DNA from: UBA1431 sp002329665
GTDB lineage: Bacteria; Bacillota; Clostridia; Christensenellales; UBA1431
DNA length: 64,000 bases
Assembly: GCA_040772545.1 (NCBI GenBank)
Contig: JAXGXY010000002.1
Location: 1-64,000, forward strand
Direction: 5' to 3'
The notes under the pieces: generated by a model
Databases searched by the model: none
What the model was told of the DNA's origin: nothing
What the model saw: only the letters and a program-made list of their open reading frames with translations
Made by a program: the position numbers and the translations under genes
In this document: positions 25,122 to 33,532 of the stretch, piece by piece
Layout of the letters: every line of letters begins with the position of its first letter
Numbering within the stretch: position 1 is the first letter of the stretch

Positions 25122-26009
25122 TCATTCCTCCCCGATTTTGCGCTCCTGCTTCAGGCTGAGCCGGACCGCCGCCATCTCCTGTTCGCCGGGCATGATGCCG
25201 AAGAAATGCTCGAACGCCGCGAACGCCTGGTATATCAGCATGTCCAGGCCGTTGAACGCCGCATGCCCCAGCGCGCGCGCCTCCCTGAGCAGGAGCGTCG
25301 CGGCCGGGCTGTAGATAAGGTCGCAGACGGCGGCGCCCTTCGGGAGCGCCTGGAGGAAACCGGGGTCCTCGAACTGCCGGCCGGAGCCGTGCATCCCCAG
25401 CGGCGTGGCGTTTATCAGCAGCGTCGCGCGCGAGGCGAACGACACGAGGTCCGTTTCGGTTAGCCCCCCCGCGGCGGCCTTTTTCCCGGTCTGTTCGTAC
25501 ACGCGGGCGGCCAGTTCCGCAGCCCGCGATTCCGTGCGGTTGAGGACCGCCACGCTGCGAGCCTCGTGCGTGGCGGCGTACAGCGCCAGCGTGGCCGAAG
25601 CCCCGCCCGCGCCCAGGATCAACACGTCCTGCCCCTCGACGCTCAGGCCGCGGCCGCTTAAAGCCAGCGCGAACCCCTGCGCGTCGGTCGAGTGGCCGGT
25701 GAGCCGCCCGTCGTCCACGCAGACCGTGTTCACCGAGCGGTAAAACAGCGCCTGCTCGTCTACCCCGTCGAGCAGGGGAAAGACGGCCTGCTTGTGGGGC
25801 ATCGTGACGTTGAAGCCCCTGAGGCCGAGCATGGGGACGGCGTCGCGCATGCATTCGATCCGGCCTTTGGGGACGTACAGCGGCTGGTAGAAGGCGTTGA
25901 TGTCCAGCGCGGCGTAGAGCGCGTTGTGGATCACCGGCGAGAGGCTGTGGGCGATCGGGTCGCCGATAACGGCCAGGCGCCGCGTCTCGTGGTCGAAGCG
26001 TATGCGCAT
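25122..26009 (-). CDS. aroE: Shikimate dehydrogenase
   Basis: An NADPH-dependent reductase of 3-dehydroshikimate, 295 residues. The substrate site shows VIGDPIAHSLSPVIHN and NVTMPHKQAV with the catalytic lysine. The cofactor domain has LILGAGGASATLALYA followed by LNRTESRAAELA, which fits NADP preference, and NATPLGMHG. ATG 26009 has GGGAGGG upstream on the minus strand. It is convergent with aroK and divergent from aroQ, so it is transcribed apart from the attenuated operon. Confidence 0.96.
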   Translation of the reverse strand: MRIRFDHETRRLAVIGDPIAHSLSPVIHNALYAALDINAFYQPLYVPKGRIECMRDAVPMLGLRGFNVTMPHKQAVFPLLDGVDEQALFYRSVNTVCVDDGRLTGHSTDAQGFALALSGRGLSVEGQDVLILGAGGASATLALYAATHEARSVAVLNRTESRAAELAARVYEQTGKKAAAGGLTETDLVSFASRATLLINATPLGMHGSGRQFEDPGFLQALPKGAAVCDLIYSPAATLLLREARALGHAAFNGLDMLIYQAFAAFEHFFGIMPGEQEMAAVRLSLKQERKIGEE

Positions 26010-26090
26010 GCGCGTCCCTCCCCTGCTGTTCTGGTTCCCAGTTTACCATGCGAGGGGGGCGTTATCAAATACATGTACGGAGGGATACCG

Positions 26091-26519
26091 ATGAAGACGA
26101 TCTGGATCATAAACGGGCCCAATCTGAATATGCTGGGCAGGCGGGAGCCGGGCGTGTACGGCACGCAGACCCTCGAAGAGATCGAGGGCATGATTGCGGC
26201 CAGGGCGGAGGCGCTGGGCCTTAAGGCGCGGTGTTTCCAGTTCAACGGCGAAGGCGGGATCATCGACAAGCTGCACGAGGCGGCCGACGCGGCGCAGGGC
26301 GTCATCATCAACCCGGGCGCCTACACGCACTACAGCTACGCGATCCGCGACGCGATCGCCGCCGCGGGGGTGCCGGCCATCGAGGTGCACCTGTCCAACA
26401 TCCACGCCCGCGAGGAATTCCGCCGCCAATCGGTGACGGCGCCCGTGTGCGCCGGGCAGATCTGCGGTTTCGGCGCCCTCGGGTACCTGCTCGCCCTGGA
26501 GGCGTTTGCGTCGTCGTAG
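26091..26519 (+). CDS. aroQ: Type II 3-dehydroquinate dehydratase
   Basis: Dehydrates 3-dehydroquinate. 142 residues, typical of the dodecameric type II enzyme: INGPNLNMLGRREPGVYG with the active tyrosine, NPGAYTHYSYAIRDA, EVHLSNIHAREEFR and a conserved C-terminal GYLLALEA. ATG 26091 follows GGAGGGA (26079-26085). With aroF, B, A, C, K and E nearby, the whole shikimate pathway is present. Confidence 0.96.
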   Translation: MKTIWIINGPNLNMLGRREPGVYGTQTLEEIEGMIAARAEALGLKARCFQFNGEGGIIDKLHEAADAAQGVIINPGAYTHYSYAIRDAIAAAGVPAIEVHLSNIHAREEFRRQSVTAPVCAGQICGFGALGYLLALEAFASS

Positions 26520-26561
26520 TTCGCTGGAGCAAACGCCGCTCTTCTCAGAACCCCTGAATTG

Positions 26562-26765
26562 TTTCTCAAATCAGGGATTCTTCGACACGCTCCGTTTCTC
26601 CTCCTCTTCCCCGCAAAGCTGTGCTTTACGGGGAGTTGCTTGGGAAGGGCTTTGTGGGGACTGCCCGGGAGGGGCTTTGCGGGATTGTTCGGGTAAGGCT
26701 CCGGAGGTTTGTTCGGGCGGATTTCTTTGGAATTTTCCGGGAAGGGCTCTGTGGGGGTTCGGGTA
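26562..26765 (+). repeat. Composite repeat R1, copy 1
   Basis: After aroQ comes a GGGATTC...CTCCGTTTCTCCTCCTCTTCC segment, a hairpin CCCGCAAAGC/GCTTTACGGGG and about five degenerate ~26-bp units built around GGGAAGGGCTTTG and GGGATTGTTCGG. It matches the copies at 35840, 44112 and 49304. No coding sequence lies in 26520-27104. Confidence 0.75.
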
Positions 26766-26768
26766 AAA

Positions 26769-26820
26769 AATCGGGCTTCTGCCGGCGTTATATTGCCGGC
26801 CAGAAGCCCGATTATTTTTG
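26769..26820 (+). terminator. Strong terminator after aroQ
   Basis: ATCGGGCTTCTG...GCCGGC and GCCGGC...CAGAAGCCCGAT form a long stem followed by TATTTTT; an A-run on the other side suggests bidirectional function. Just beyond, GGCCCGCACC (26819) and GGTGCGGGCC (26901) form a wider inverted repeat around ~75 bp of unassigned sequence. Confidence 0.85.
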
Positions 26821-27042
26821 GCCCGCACCGGAGGGAGTACTATTGTAGAGGATATTGTTTTGGCATTTTGCGGGAAAGGTTAATTGAGAGAGGATTTTTT
26901 GGGTGCGGGCCCTGTTTCCTTTTAGGCGGCGCGTCCGGCCGCCGCCGGTGATCCTTAAACAGAATATATACGCGGTTTGTGCACTCAAAAGGGCGGAACT
27001 ATGACAAGAACGTGAACAATTTTGACATCCGGCGCTTGCCCG

Positions 27043-27072
27043 TTGCCCGGCGCGCCGCCCGCCGATTATAAT
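27043..27072 (+). promoter_or_regulatory. Promoter of the two-component operon
   Basis: TTGCCC (27043-27048), an 18-bp spacer and a perfect -10 TATAAT (27067-27072), 32 nt before the response-regulator start. Confidence 0.55.
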
Positions 27073-27104
27073 AAGGTAAGACCGAACGAACCGGGGGCCC
27101 CCGT

Positions 27105-27797
27105 ATGTCCAAAACGCACCACGTATTGATCTGCGACGACCAGTCGATTATCCACGAGACCCTGCGCATGTACCTGGAGGCGGAGGGCTTCACGCACGTC
27201 TCCGCGTACGACGGCGAGCAGGCCGTAACGCTCGCGCAGACGGAACAGCCGGACCTGATCGTGCTGGACCTGATGATGCCCGGCGTCACCGGCACGGACG
27301 TCTGCAAGCAGATCAGGAAAAAAAGCAGCGTGCCCATCATCATGCTCACGGCAAGGGGCGAGGAGATCGACAGGATACTGGGCCTCGAGCTGGGGGCGGA
27401 CGACTATATCGTCAAGCCGTTCAGCCCGCGGGAGGTCGTCGCGCGCATCAAGGCCGTGCTGAGGCGCACGGGCGAGCCCAGGCGGGAGGACGTGCCGGTG
27501 ATCCGTTACGGCGGGCTGGAGATCAACCTGAACCATTACGAGGTGCGCATGGACCAGGCCGTGCTCCCCTGCACGCCCAAGGAAGTCGAGATACTGCACC
27601 TCCTCGCGTCGCACCCCGGGCAGGTGTTCGACCGGGAGCAGATCCTCTCGAAGGTGTGGGGCTACGACTATTTCGGGGACACGCGCGCCGTGGACACCCA
27701 GATCAAGCGCATCCGCCAGAAACTCCCGCAGGAGGGCGCGCCCTTCGCGATCAGGACGATTTACGGCGTCGGCTACAAGTTTGAGGTAAACCCTTGA
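27105..27797 (+). CDS. OmpR/PhoB-family response regulator
   Basis: 230 residues: a receiver domain (about 1-120) with acidic pair D11-D12, phospho-acceptor D55 in VLDLMMPG and the conserved lysine in IVKPFSP, followed by a winged-helix DNA-binding domain (about 135-230, LTPKEVEILHLLASHPGQVF-like and VDTQIKRIRQKL). It overlaps the histidine kinase gene by 4 nt. Phosphate (PhoP/PhoR) or cell-envelope control would be usual for this architecture, but no target is evident here. Confidence 0.95.
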   Translation: MSKTHHVLICDDQSIIHETLRMYLEAEGFTHVSAYDGEQAVTLAQTEQPDLIVLDLMMPGVTGTDVCKQIRKKSSVPIIMLTARGEEIDRILGLELGADDYIVKPFSPREVVARIKAVLRRTGEPRREDVPVIRYGGLEINLNHYEVRMDQAVLPCTPKEVEILHLLASHPGQVFDREQILSKVWGYDYFGDTRAVDTQIKRIRQKLPQEGAPFAIRTIYGVGYKFEVNP

Positions 27798-29599
27798 TTA
27801 AGAGCGTATTCTTACGGCGGATACTCCTTCTCATCGCGGCGACGATCCTGTTGTCCGCCGCGTTCACCACGATCATCTACGTCATTTCGGCGCGCTCCGT
27901 GGTCGCGAAGATGACGGCTTCGGACCTCGTCCCGCGCGCCCAGTATTTCGCGGACCTGATGTCGCAGTACCTCGACGGGTTCGTCCCTGCGCGCGTCGTG
28001 CAGGCCATGATCTCCAACTCGTCCACGCTGGGCGCGAGCGTGCACGTCTACGACGTGCAGGGCGGGACCTTCAGCGAACTGCAGCCGGGGGATTTCGAAG
28101 ACGGGACAACCGAGGACTTCAAACAGCTCCTTTCGTCCACCGTGCACGAGGTGGCGTCGGGGGAGCAGGCCGTTTTGCAGGCGCATTCTTTAACCACGGG
28201 GAGGGACTACATCGTCGTGGGCATACCGGTCCGTCACAAAGACGGGGTCGCCGGCGCCGTGCTGCTCACCAAGCCGCTGGTCGAACTCAACGAATCGCTG
28301 AGCGCGCTGTACAATTCGCTTTATTTCAGCACGCTCATCGCTTTTCTCATCATGCTCGTGCCGTCCTATTTCGCCGCGCGGCATATGGTCCGCCCCATCA
28401 ACCGGATGCGCGACGTGGCCCTGAACATGGCCGAGGGGGATTATTCGGCGCGCGCCGACGAAAGCGCGAAGGGCGAACTCGGGCAGCTCGGCCAGGCGTT
28501 CAACTACCTCGCCCGGCAGCTCTCGGCCACGATATCGTCGCTGGTGATCGAGCGCAACAGGCTCCGGCACACGCTCGACGGGCTCGGGGAAGGGCTCGTC
28601 GCCGTAGACGCAAAGGGCGCGATCACCCACACGAACCCGGCCGTCCTCAGGATGTTCGGGCACGGGGCCGGCGCGCGCTTCGAACAGCGCGGCGCCCTCA
28701 TCCCCGACCCTCTCATATGGGACGACTTCGACCACGTGCTCAGGGAAAGATGTCCCCTCCTGCGCACGCTGGACACGGAGGGCGCAGTGCTGCGCGTATC
28801 GATTACGCCCCTCGAGGACGAGGCGGGGAAGACTGTCGGCGCCGTCGGCCTGTTCAGGGACGTCACCGAATCCGAGCGGCTCGAGCAGATGCAGCGCGAT
28901 TACGTGGCCAACGTGTCCCACGAGCTGCGCACGCCGCTCTCGGGCGTGCGCGGTCTGGCCGAGGCCCTGCACGACGGCGTGGTGAAGTCCGAAAACGACA
29001 AGCAGCGGTATTACGGCTATATCCTGCGCGAGACCATGCGTCTGTCAAGGCTGATCGACGACCTGCTCGAACTCTCCAGGCTCCAGTCGGGGACGGTGTC
29101 GGTGAGGTGCGCGCCGGTGGACGTCGTGCGCCTTATCAGGGAAGTGGGCGAACGCACGCGCAACCTGATCGAGGAGGTCGGGCTCGAATACTCGCTGACC
29201 ATCGCCGGAGGCGACTGCCCGCGGGCCTGGACCAACGCCGACCGGGTCGAGCAGGTGCTCGTTATCCTGCTGGACAACGCGGTGAAGTACACGCCGGAGA
29301 ACGGGCGCGTCGGCATCCGCGTGACCTGGGACGAAGAAAGGCTCTACGTCGCCGTGGAGGACGAGGGCGCCGGGATCGCCAAAAAGGACCTCCCCCGCCT
29401 GTTCGACAGGTTCTATAAGCGGGACAAGGCGCGCGCGGGCGCCGGAACGGGCCTGGGCCTTTCGATCGCGCGGGAGGTCCTCGGGATGATGGGCGAGACG
29501 ATCAGGGCCGAGAGCGAGGAAGGCAAGGGCTCGAAGTTCACGTTCACCCTGCGGCGGGAGGACGCGCCGGGCAGGGAAACGGGTGGGCCGAAACCGTAG
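27794..29599 (+). CDS. Membrane sensor histidine kinase
   Basis: 601 residues. TM1 about 10-30, an extracytoplasmic sensor of about 150 residues, TM2 about 180-200 ending in a HAMP domain, a PAS domain (about 255-360), the HisKA helix with phospho-acceptor H376 in NVSHELRTPL, and the ATPase domain with the N box (LLDNAVKYT), G1 (VEDEGAGI) and G2 (GTGLGLSI). It resembles PhoR/WalK-type kinases. It should phosphorylate the response regulator whose gene overlaps it. Confidence 0.95.
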   Translation: MIKSVFLRRILLLIAATILLSAAFTTIIYVISARSVVAKMTASDLVPRAQYFADLMSQYLDGFVPARVVQAMISNSSTLGASVHVYDVQGGTFSELQPGDFEDGTTEDFKQLLSSTVHEVASGEQAVLQAHSLTTGRDYIVVGIPVRHKDGVAGAVLLTKPLVELNESLSALYNSLYFSTLIAFLIMLVPSYFAARHMVRPINRMRDVALNMAEGDYSARADESAKGELGQLGQAFNYLARQLSATISSLVIERNRLRHTLDGLGEGLVAVDAKGAITHTNPAVLRMFGHGAGARFEQRGALIPDPLIWDDFDHVLRERCPLLRTLDTEGAVLRVSITPLEDEAGKTVGAVGLFRDVTESERLEQMQRDYVANVSHELRTPLSGVRGLAEALHDGVVKSENDKQRYYGYILRETMRLSRLIDDLLELSRLQSGTVSVRCAPVDVVRLIREVGERTRNLIEEVGLEYSLTIAGGDCPRAWTNADRVEQVLVILLDNAVKYTPENGRVGIRVTWDEERLYVAVEDEGAGIAKKDLPRLFDRFYKRDKARAGAGTGLGLSIAREVLGMMGETIRAESEEGKGSKFTFTLRREDAPGRETGGPKP

Positions 29600-29711
29600 G
29601 AATCATGGGCGCGGCGCGGCGCATAGGAATGAACACAGGCGGCAACCACAGCCGTTTCTCCGGGCCCGCGCCCGGCCCGGGAATTTCTTTCTTTAGAAAG
29701 GAGCATGTACC

Positions 29712-30143
29712 GTGAGAAGGAACCAGAGGCAGGCGGCGCTGGTGTGCGTCACCAACCAGTACAGCTGCGAGAGGCTGATCCTTGCGGGGAAAAACCTCGC
29801 GCTGAGCGAGGGGCTTGAACTCAAGGTGCTGTGCGTCCAGCCCCCGGAATACGCGAGCGGCAGTTATCTGGCCGAGATCGAATACCTGTTCGCCGTATCG
29901 CGCAGGGCGGGGGCGGAGATGATCGTGTATTACCGCGACGACCCTGTCCGGGCGGCCGTCACGTTCATCCACGCGAACCGGATCGCGCATATCGTGCTCG
30001 GCGGTGTCCCGGACCCGGCCGGCAGCGCTTTCATATCCGGCATTCGCGCCCAGTGCGCCCGGATACCGGTGTCCGTCGTGGACGAAACCGGCGGCCTCGT
30101 CCTCCTGGGCAGCGGGAAGAGCCGGGCGGAAGTCATGGGTTGA
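29712..30143 (+). CDS. Universal stress protein-like domain protein
   Basis: 143 residues beginning with GTG 29712, 8 nt after AAAGGAG. The pattern ALVCVTNQYSCERLILAGKN followed by LKVLCVQ and a later RIAHIVLGGVP is that of the Usp domain found in KdpD sensor kinases, here as a free-standing protein. No kinase or membrane part is attached. It lies just after the two-component pair and could modulate it by binding a nucleotide; that role is inference. Confidence 0.7.
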   Translation: MRRNQRQAALVCVTNQYSCERLILAGKNLALSEGLELKVLCVQPPEYASGSYLAEIEYLFAVSRRAGAEMIVYYRDDPVRAAVTFIHANRIAHIVLGGVPDPAGSAFISGIRAQCARIPVSVVDETGGLVLLGSGKSRAEVMG

Positions 30144-30159
30144 TCTACAGCAAAAACCT

Positions 30160-30190
30160 TACGGGGCAGGCCGCAGTTTGCCCCGGCTTT
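30160..30190 (+). repeat. Hairpin repeat R3 (terminator-like)
   Basis: ACGGGGCAGGCCGCAGTTTGCCCCGG folds on itself (GGGGCA/TGCCCC) and is followed by CTTTATCC. Related hairpins lie at 17562, 42168, 49738, 51862 and 56294. Confidence 0.5.
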
Positions 30191-30218
30191 ATCCTTATCG
30201 GAAGAAACGGCGCAAGGC

Positions 30219-30372
30219 GGCCGTCGACAAACCCTTCAGGATTTGTCGACGGTTTTCTGTGTGGTTAAAATGACTTTTTTCCGCCAATCTGACGCGCATG
30301 TCGTCAGATTGGATTGAAAGCGGGGATTGCATCCCCCACATCCCCTGCCAGTATGCTTTTTTGACAGCCAGG
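30219..30372 (+). repeat. Structured repeat R2, copy 1
   Basis: A CCGTCGACAAA/TTTGTCGACGG hairpin with TTTTC (a likely terminator for the Usp-like gene) is followed by TGTGTGGTTAAAATG, then the hairpin CCAATCTGACG (30284-30294)/CGTCAGATTGG (30302-30312), ATTGAAAG and a GGGGATTGCATCCCC hairpin. The same modules recur in reverse at 35095-35254. No gene lies in 30144-30541. Confidence 0.8.
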
Positions 30373-30507
30373 GAACGGCGCGCTAACAGCGCCGTTTCTT
30401 CGTGCCCTCCGGGAGCTGTTTCGGCTGCTCGTCACGCAAAAAAATCAATAATTAAGGCCGTAACATTAATTATTTTAATATTAGTATTAAATTTTTTAAT
30501 TATTGTA

Positions 30508-30536
30508 TTGACAATGTAAAAGGTCGGGCGTATTAT
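30508..30536 (+). promoter_or_regulatory. Promoter of the DUF2089/YvlD operon
   Basis: -35 TTGACA (30508-30513), a 17-bp spacer and -10 TATTAT (30531-30536); a TATAAT overlaps at 30534-30539 with 20-bp spacing. Transcription would start at about 30543, at or inside the first possible start codon. Confidence 0.75.
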
Positions 30537-30541
30537 AATGC

Positions 30542-30937
30542 GTGAAGGAGGTGGCGGAAACGGAAAAGTACAAGGCGCCGTCGATATGTCCGGTGTGCGG
30601 CGGAGAATACGAGATTACCTCGCTGACGTGCAAAAGCTGCAAGAGCGAACTCAACGGCCGGTTCGAGGGCTGCGAGTACTGCGCGCTGGACGAGAGCGAA
30701 AAGAGCTTTCTGTCGACGTTCATCAAATGCAGGGGAAACATCAGGGAAGTGGAAAAGGAACTGGGGATCTCGTACCCCACGGTCAGGCACAGGCTGGACA
30801 ACATCATTTCCAGGCTGGGCTACGAGAACCGGCGGGTGGCGCAGGTCACCGAGGAGAGGAAAATCATTATTAAACGGCTCGAAGACGGGGAGATCACCGC
30901 GGACGAGGCCGCGGAGGCCCTCAGGAGCCTCAAGTGA
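30542..30937 (+). CDS. DUF2089-family regulator (zinc finger plus HTH)
   Basis: Up to 131 residues. An N-terminal zinc finger has Cys pairs in CPVCGG and CKSCK. A later EGCEYC and an HTH (about 60-100, VEKELGISYPTVRHRLDNII) resemble sigma-type or sarcosine-switch HTH regulators, and the C-terminus RLEDGEITADEAAEALRSL is a SHOCT-like helix pair. DUF2089 proteins are found beside YvlB/YvlD-type genes, as here. The start is uncertain: GTG 30542 lies at the predicted transcript start, GTG 30551 overlaps the AAGGAGG site, and a rare ACG at 30560 would have ideal spacing. Confidence 0.85.
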   Translation: MKEVAETEKYKAPSICPVCGGEYEITSLTCKSCKSELNGRFEGCEYCALDESEKSFLSTFIKCRGNIREVEKELGISYPTVRHRLDNIISRLGYENRRVAQVTEERKIIIKRLEDGEITADEAAEALRSLK

Positions 30938-30959
30938 AATGAAGAAAGGAAGAAGACCC

Positions 30960-31382
30960 ATGAACGAAGAAGCCCTCAAGGTCCTCAAGATGATCGAAGA
31001 AGGGAAGATTACGGCCGAGGAAGGGAAAAAGCTGATGGATGCCATGGAGGAAGAGCCCGCGGAGCCGGCGCGGACCAGCGCGGCCCCCGAGAAGAAGAAC
31101 CGCATCCTGCGCGTCGTGGTGGACACGCGGGGCCAGGGAGAGGACGACGCGAAAGTCAGGGTGAACATCCCTCTGGACGTCGCGAGGAAGATGGCCAAGT
31201 TCACGGCCCTCGTTCCCAAGGACGCGAAGAAGGAAATGCAGGACAAGGGCATCGACATCGACGCGATCGACCTCGAGGGCCTCATCGAGATGTTCGTCAA
31301 CGGCGAGATCGACGAAAACCTCGTGGACATCGAGACGGGGAATAACGGGAAAGGCGCCAGTGTGAGAGTCTATGTCGACTAA
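30960..31382 (+). CDS. SHOCT-like/YvlB-type protein
   Basis: 140 residues from ATG 30960, which has AAAGGAAG upstream; an in-frame ATG at 30939 adds seven residues. The N-terminal ALKVLKMIEEGKITAEEGKK is the same short helical module seen at the end of the preceding protein and in YvlB of Bacillus. The rest (about 55-140) is mixed, with a VRVNIPLDVARKMAKF strand-helix unit. No membrane span. Part of a four-gene operon; its first codons lie 22 nt after the DUF2089 stop. Exact function unknown. Confidence 0.75.
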   Translation: MNEEALKVLKMIEEGKITAEEGKKLMDAMEEEPAEPARTSAAPEKKNRILRVVVDTRGQGEDDAKVRVNIPLDVARKMAKFTALVPKDAKKEMQDKGIDIDAIDLEGLIEMFVNGEIDENLVDIETGNNGKGASVRVYVD

Positions 31383-31653
31383 GAGAAGCCATTTCGTGTA
31401 CGCATATATGAAGTTGAAGCGGTTCAGGCTGCCGTTGCTGATTCCGCTTCGCATCCTGTGGGAACTGCTCGACGCCCTGGAGGACCTGACCTCGCTGTGC
31501 GGGAGGGCCAGGGCCAAAGTCGATCCGGCCGGCGCGGTGCGGTTTGCGTCGGGGACGGTGCACGCGCTCGCGAAACTGGGACGGTTCGACCTCATCGATG
31601 TCGACGCGGGGCGCGAAGGCGAACGGGTGAAGGTAAAGGTTTGTTTAAGGTGA
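31372..31653 (+). CDS. Small hypothetical protein in the YvlD-like operon
   Basis: 93 residues, overlapping the end of the previous gene by 11 nt. The N-terminus is basic with a hydrophobic patch (FRLPLLIPLRILWELLDALE) that could lie along the membrane. The C-terminus is basic (RVKVKVCLR). I do not recognise the family. Coupling to both neighbours argues that it is real. Confidence 0.6.
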   Translation: MSTKRSHFVYAYMKLKRFRLPLLIPLRILWELLDALEDLTSLCGRARAKVDPAGAVRFASGTVHALAKLGRFDLIDVDAGREGERVKVKVCLR

Positions 31654-31658
31654 TTGCC

Positions 31659-32012
31659 ATGGTGAAATTGATAATCAGGTTTTTAGTGTATTTTCTGATA
31701 TTCGTGGCGCTGTCGACCTTCGTTCACGGCGTGGCCGGAGACGTCCCCGGCTTCGCGCTGCTCGCCGCGCTGCTGGCCGTCGCGAACCTGCTGATAAGGC
31801 CGCTGCTCACCGTCGCGGCGCTGCCGTTCAACCTGCTGACCTTCGGGCTGGCCAGCGTGTTCGTGAACATGCTCACGCTTATTATCGCCGACGCGATTGT
31901 CCTGTCGGCGGGCTTTGCCGGGTTCTGGACCCTGGCGCTCGCGGCCTTATTGGTGATGGCGGCGGACGGGTGCATCCGTGCCGCGCGCCACGCAAGGATG
32001 TACAGGGGATGA
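31659..32012 (+). CDS. YvlD-like phage-holin-family membrane protein
   Basis: 117 residues with four predicted membrane spans. The pattern ANLLIRPLLTVAALPFNLLT and the following LASVFVNMLTLIIAD are characteristic of the YvlD group of the phage holin 4 superfamily. In Bacillus yvlD lies next to yvlB, as the related gene does here. It is likely part of an envelope-stress operon. ATG 31659 follows a weak AAGGTGAT site. Confidence 0.85.
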   Translation: MVKLIIRFLVYFLIFVALSTFVHGVAGDVPGFALLAALLAVANLLIRPLLTVAALPFNLLTFGLASVFVNMLTLIIADAIVLSAGFAGFWTLALAALLVMAADGCIRAARHARMYRG

Positions 32013-32036
32013 GTACGCAAAACGCTTTGCCGGATA

Positions 32037-32067
32037 AAATGCCGCTTTAATATTAAAGCGGCATTTC
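32037..32067 (+). terminator. Terminator of the YvlD-like operon
   Basis: AATGCCGCTTTAA and TTAAAGCGGCATT form a perfect stem with a two-base loop, followed by TTCG. The T-run is short. The gap 32068-32196 contains nothing else I can name. Confidence 0.6.
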
Positions 32068-32196
32068 GCCTACGAAGCGCATGCCGCCGCGATCGGCCCG
32101 GGATAGGAAGGCGGGCTCCCCGAGCACCCGGAGGCGCGTCGGATGCGATCCGGTCGGTATAATTAGTATATTTAAATTGATTTATAGGCTCATATA

Positions 32197-32225
32197 TTGA
32201 CGGGGGACGCGTCTTGGGATAGACT
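32197..32225 (+). promoter_or_regulatory. Promoter of the aldolase gene
   Basis: -35 TTGACG (32197-32202), a 17-bp spacer and -10 TAGACT (32220-32225), about 50 nt before the deoC-like start; AAAGGAGG is the ribosome binding site. Confidence 0.75.
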
Positions 32226-32283
32226 ACAGGTAAAGACTGGTCAATACAACATATTGGCGAAATTATAAAGGAGGAACCATCAA

Positions 32284-33006
32284 ATGGCTGTGGATCTGTC
32301 GAAAATGGATAAAAAATCCCTGGGCAAGTGTTTCGACCACTCGGTCCTGCCCAAGAACACGCAGGAGAAGGACATCCGCGAAGGCTGCCGCGAGGCGGTG
32401 AAGTATAACTGCGCCTCTTTTTACAGCGCGACGATCTTCTGGACGCCGGTCGTGCTGGAAGAACTCGAAGGTTCCGACGTACTGCCCGCCACGGGAATCG
32501 ATTTCCCGTTCGGCGCGAACCCGGCGAGGCTCAAGGCCATTGAAGCGGAGATGGCCGTCAAGGCCGGGTGCAAGGCCCTCGACATCGTGATGAACATAGG
32601 CGCCCTCAAGGACGGCAAGCATGACGTGGTGCTCCAGGAGCTCAAGGACTTCAAAACGGCGGCGCAGGGCAACCTCACCAAATGCATCCTCGAAACGGGG
32701 TTTTTGACCGACGAGGAGATCGCCACCGGCTGCAAGCTCGTAGCCGAAGCGGGCCTCGATTATGCCAAAACGGCTTCGGGGCAGTTCGACGGCCCTTCGA
32801 TGGAACAGTTTCTTATTATGCGCGAAACGCTCAAGGGCACCGGCGTGAAGCTGAAGGTGGCCGGCGTGAAGTTCCCGCGCCCGCAGAACGCGTACTGCTT
32901 CATACTGGCGGGGGCGGAACTCATCGGGACGCGCGCCGCGCCCGCGATCATCGAAGCGCTCGACCAGATGCGCGACCTGGGCATCGTTCCCCCGTACCGG
33001 CCGTAA
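32284..33006 (+). CDS. deoC: DeoC/LacD-family aldolase
   Basis: 240 residues of a class I aldolase of the deoxyribose-phosphate aldolase group, expected to cleave 2-deoxyribose 5-phosphate. The Schiff-base lysine is probably in LDYAKTASGQF and a second lysine is in KLKVAGVKFPR, both usual in DeoC. Other motifs are LDIVMNIGALKDG and KCILETGFLTDEE. Divergence leaves room for a related sugar-phosphate aldolase, which the FGGY kinase downstream would suit. It has its own promoter and terminator. Confidence 0.85.
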   Translation: MAVDLSKMDKKSLGKCFDHSVLPKNTQEKDIREGCREAVKYNCASFYSATIFWTPVVLEELEGSDVLPATGIDFPFGANPARLKAIEAEMAVKAGCKALDIVMNIGALKDGKHDVVLQELKDFKTAAQGNLTKCILETGFLTDEEIATGCKLVAEAGLDYAKTASGQFDGPSMEQFLIMRETLKGTGVKLKVAGVKFPRPQNAYCFILAGAELIGTRAAPAIIEALDQMRDLGIVPPYRP

Positions 33007-33044
33007 TCATGCCGCTTGGCGGCAAGCGAAAGCCGTAATTCGCA

Positions 33045-33080
33045 AAAAGAGCCGCCCGTCTGGTTACAGGCGGCTCTTTT
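33045..33080 (+). terminator. Terminator of the aldolase gene
   Basis: AAAAGAGCCGCC and GGCGGCTCTTTT form a perfect stem around a 12-nt loop ending in TTTTG. Confidence 0.9.
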
Positions 33081-33107
33081 GCCGTATCGCGCCGATATTG
33101 CCGGATG

Positions 33108-33136
33108 TTGACATTTACAGTTAATTCATATACTTT
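33108..33136 (+). promoter_or_regulatory. Promoter of the ArsR-kinase operon
   Basis: Consensus -35 TTGACA (33108-33113), a 17-bp spacer and -10 TACTTT (33131-33136). The A/T-rich stretch after it, including TAAGCATAACAACAAAACTTA with TAAG/CTTA ends, could be the operator of the ArsR-type regulator. Confidence 0.75.
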
Positions 33137-33174
33137 AAGCATAACAACAAAACTTAAAATCCTTGGAGAAATTA

Positions 33175-33513
33175 ATGGGTTCAGATCGTTTCAACCTGAT
33201 GCTGGAACTTTTCCGGGCGTGTCACTGGGAGTTCAAGTGCCTTTCGGAGAACACGCGGCGCCAGATCCTCATCACGCTCCTGGAAGAAGGGCCGCTCAAT
33301 GTCAGCCAGATAACGCAACGCACCTACCTGTCTCAGCCGGCTATTTCACATCATCTGAAGGAACTGCGTCTGGCCAGCCTGGTCCATATGAGGCCGGTGG
33401 GCAGTGAAAACTACTATGAGGCGACGCTGGATCCGTTTTTGGAAAAACTCAGCAGTATCGTGCAGCAGTTCAGGGAGGATGAGGAAAGCGTTTCGGCGTT
33501 AGAAAACCAATGA
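33175..33513 (+). CDS. ArsR-family transcriptional regulator
   Basis: 112 residues from ATG 33175, 5 nt after GGAGA. A winged-helix domain with LSENTRRQILITLLEEGPLN, the recognition helix SQPAISHHLKELRLASLV and a beta-wing (HMRPVGSENYYEATL). The CxC metal site of arsenic/cadmium sensors is not present; the two cysteines near the N-terminus (ACHWEFKC) are spaced otherwise. It is probably a sugar- or metabolite-responsive repressor of the FGGY kinase gene that begins 19 nt downstream. Confidence 0.88.
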   Translation: MGSDRFNLMLELFRACHWEFKCLSENTRRQILITLLEEGPLNVSQITQRTYLSQPAISHHLKELRLASLVHMRPVGSENYYEATLDPFLEKLSSIVQQFREDEESVSALENQ

Positions 33514-33532
33514 TTTCCGGAGGAATTCGTGC

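Noticed and set aside
30284..30320. Isolated CRISPR-like repeat ending in GGATTGAAAG
   Set aside because: Only the last few bases resemble the array repeat. The element has its own hairpin and recurs in intergenic gaps without spacers.
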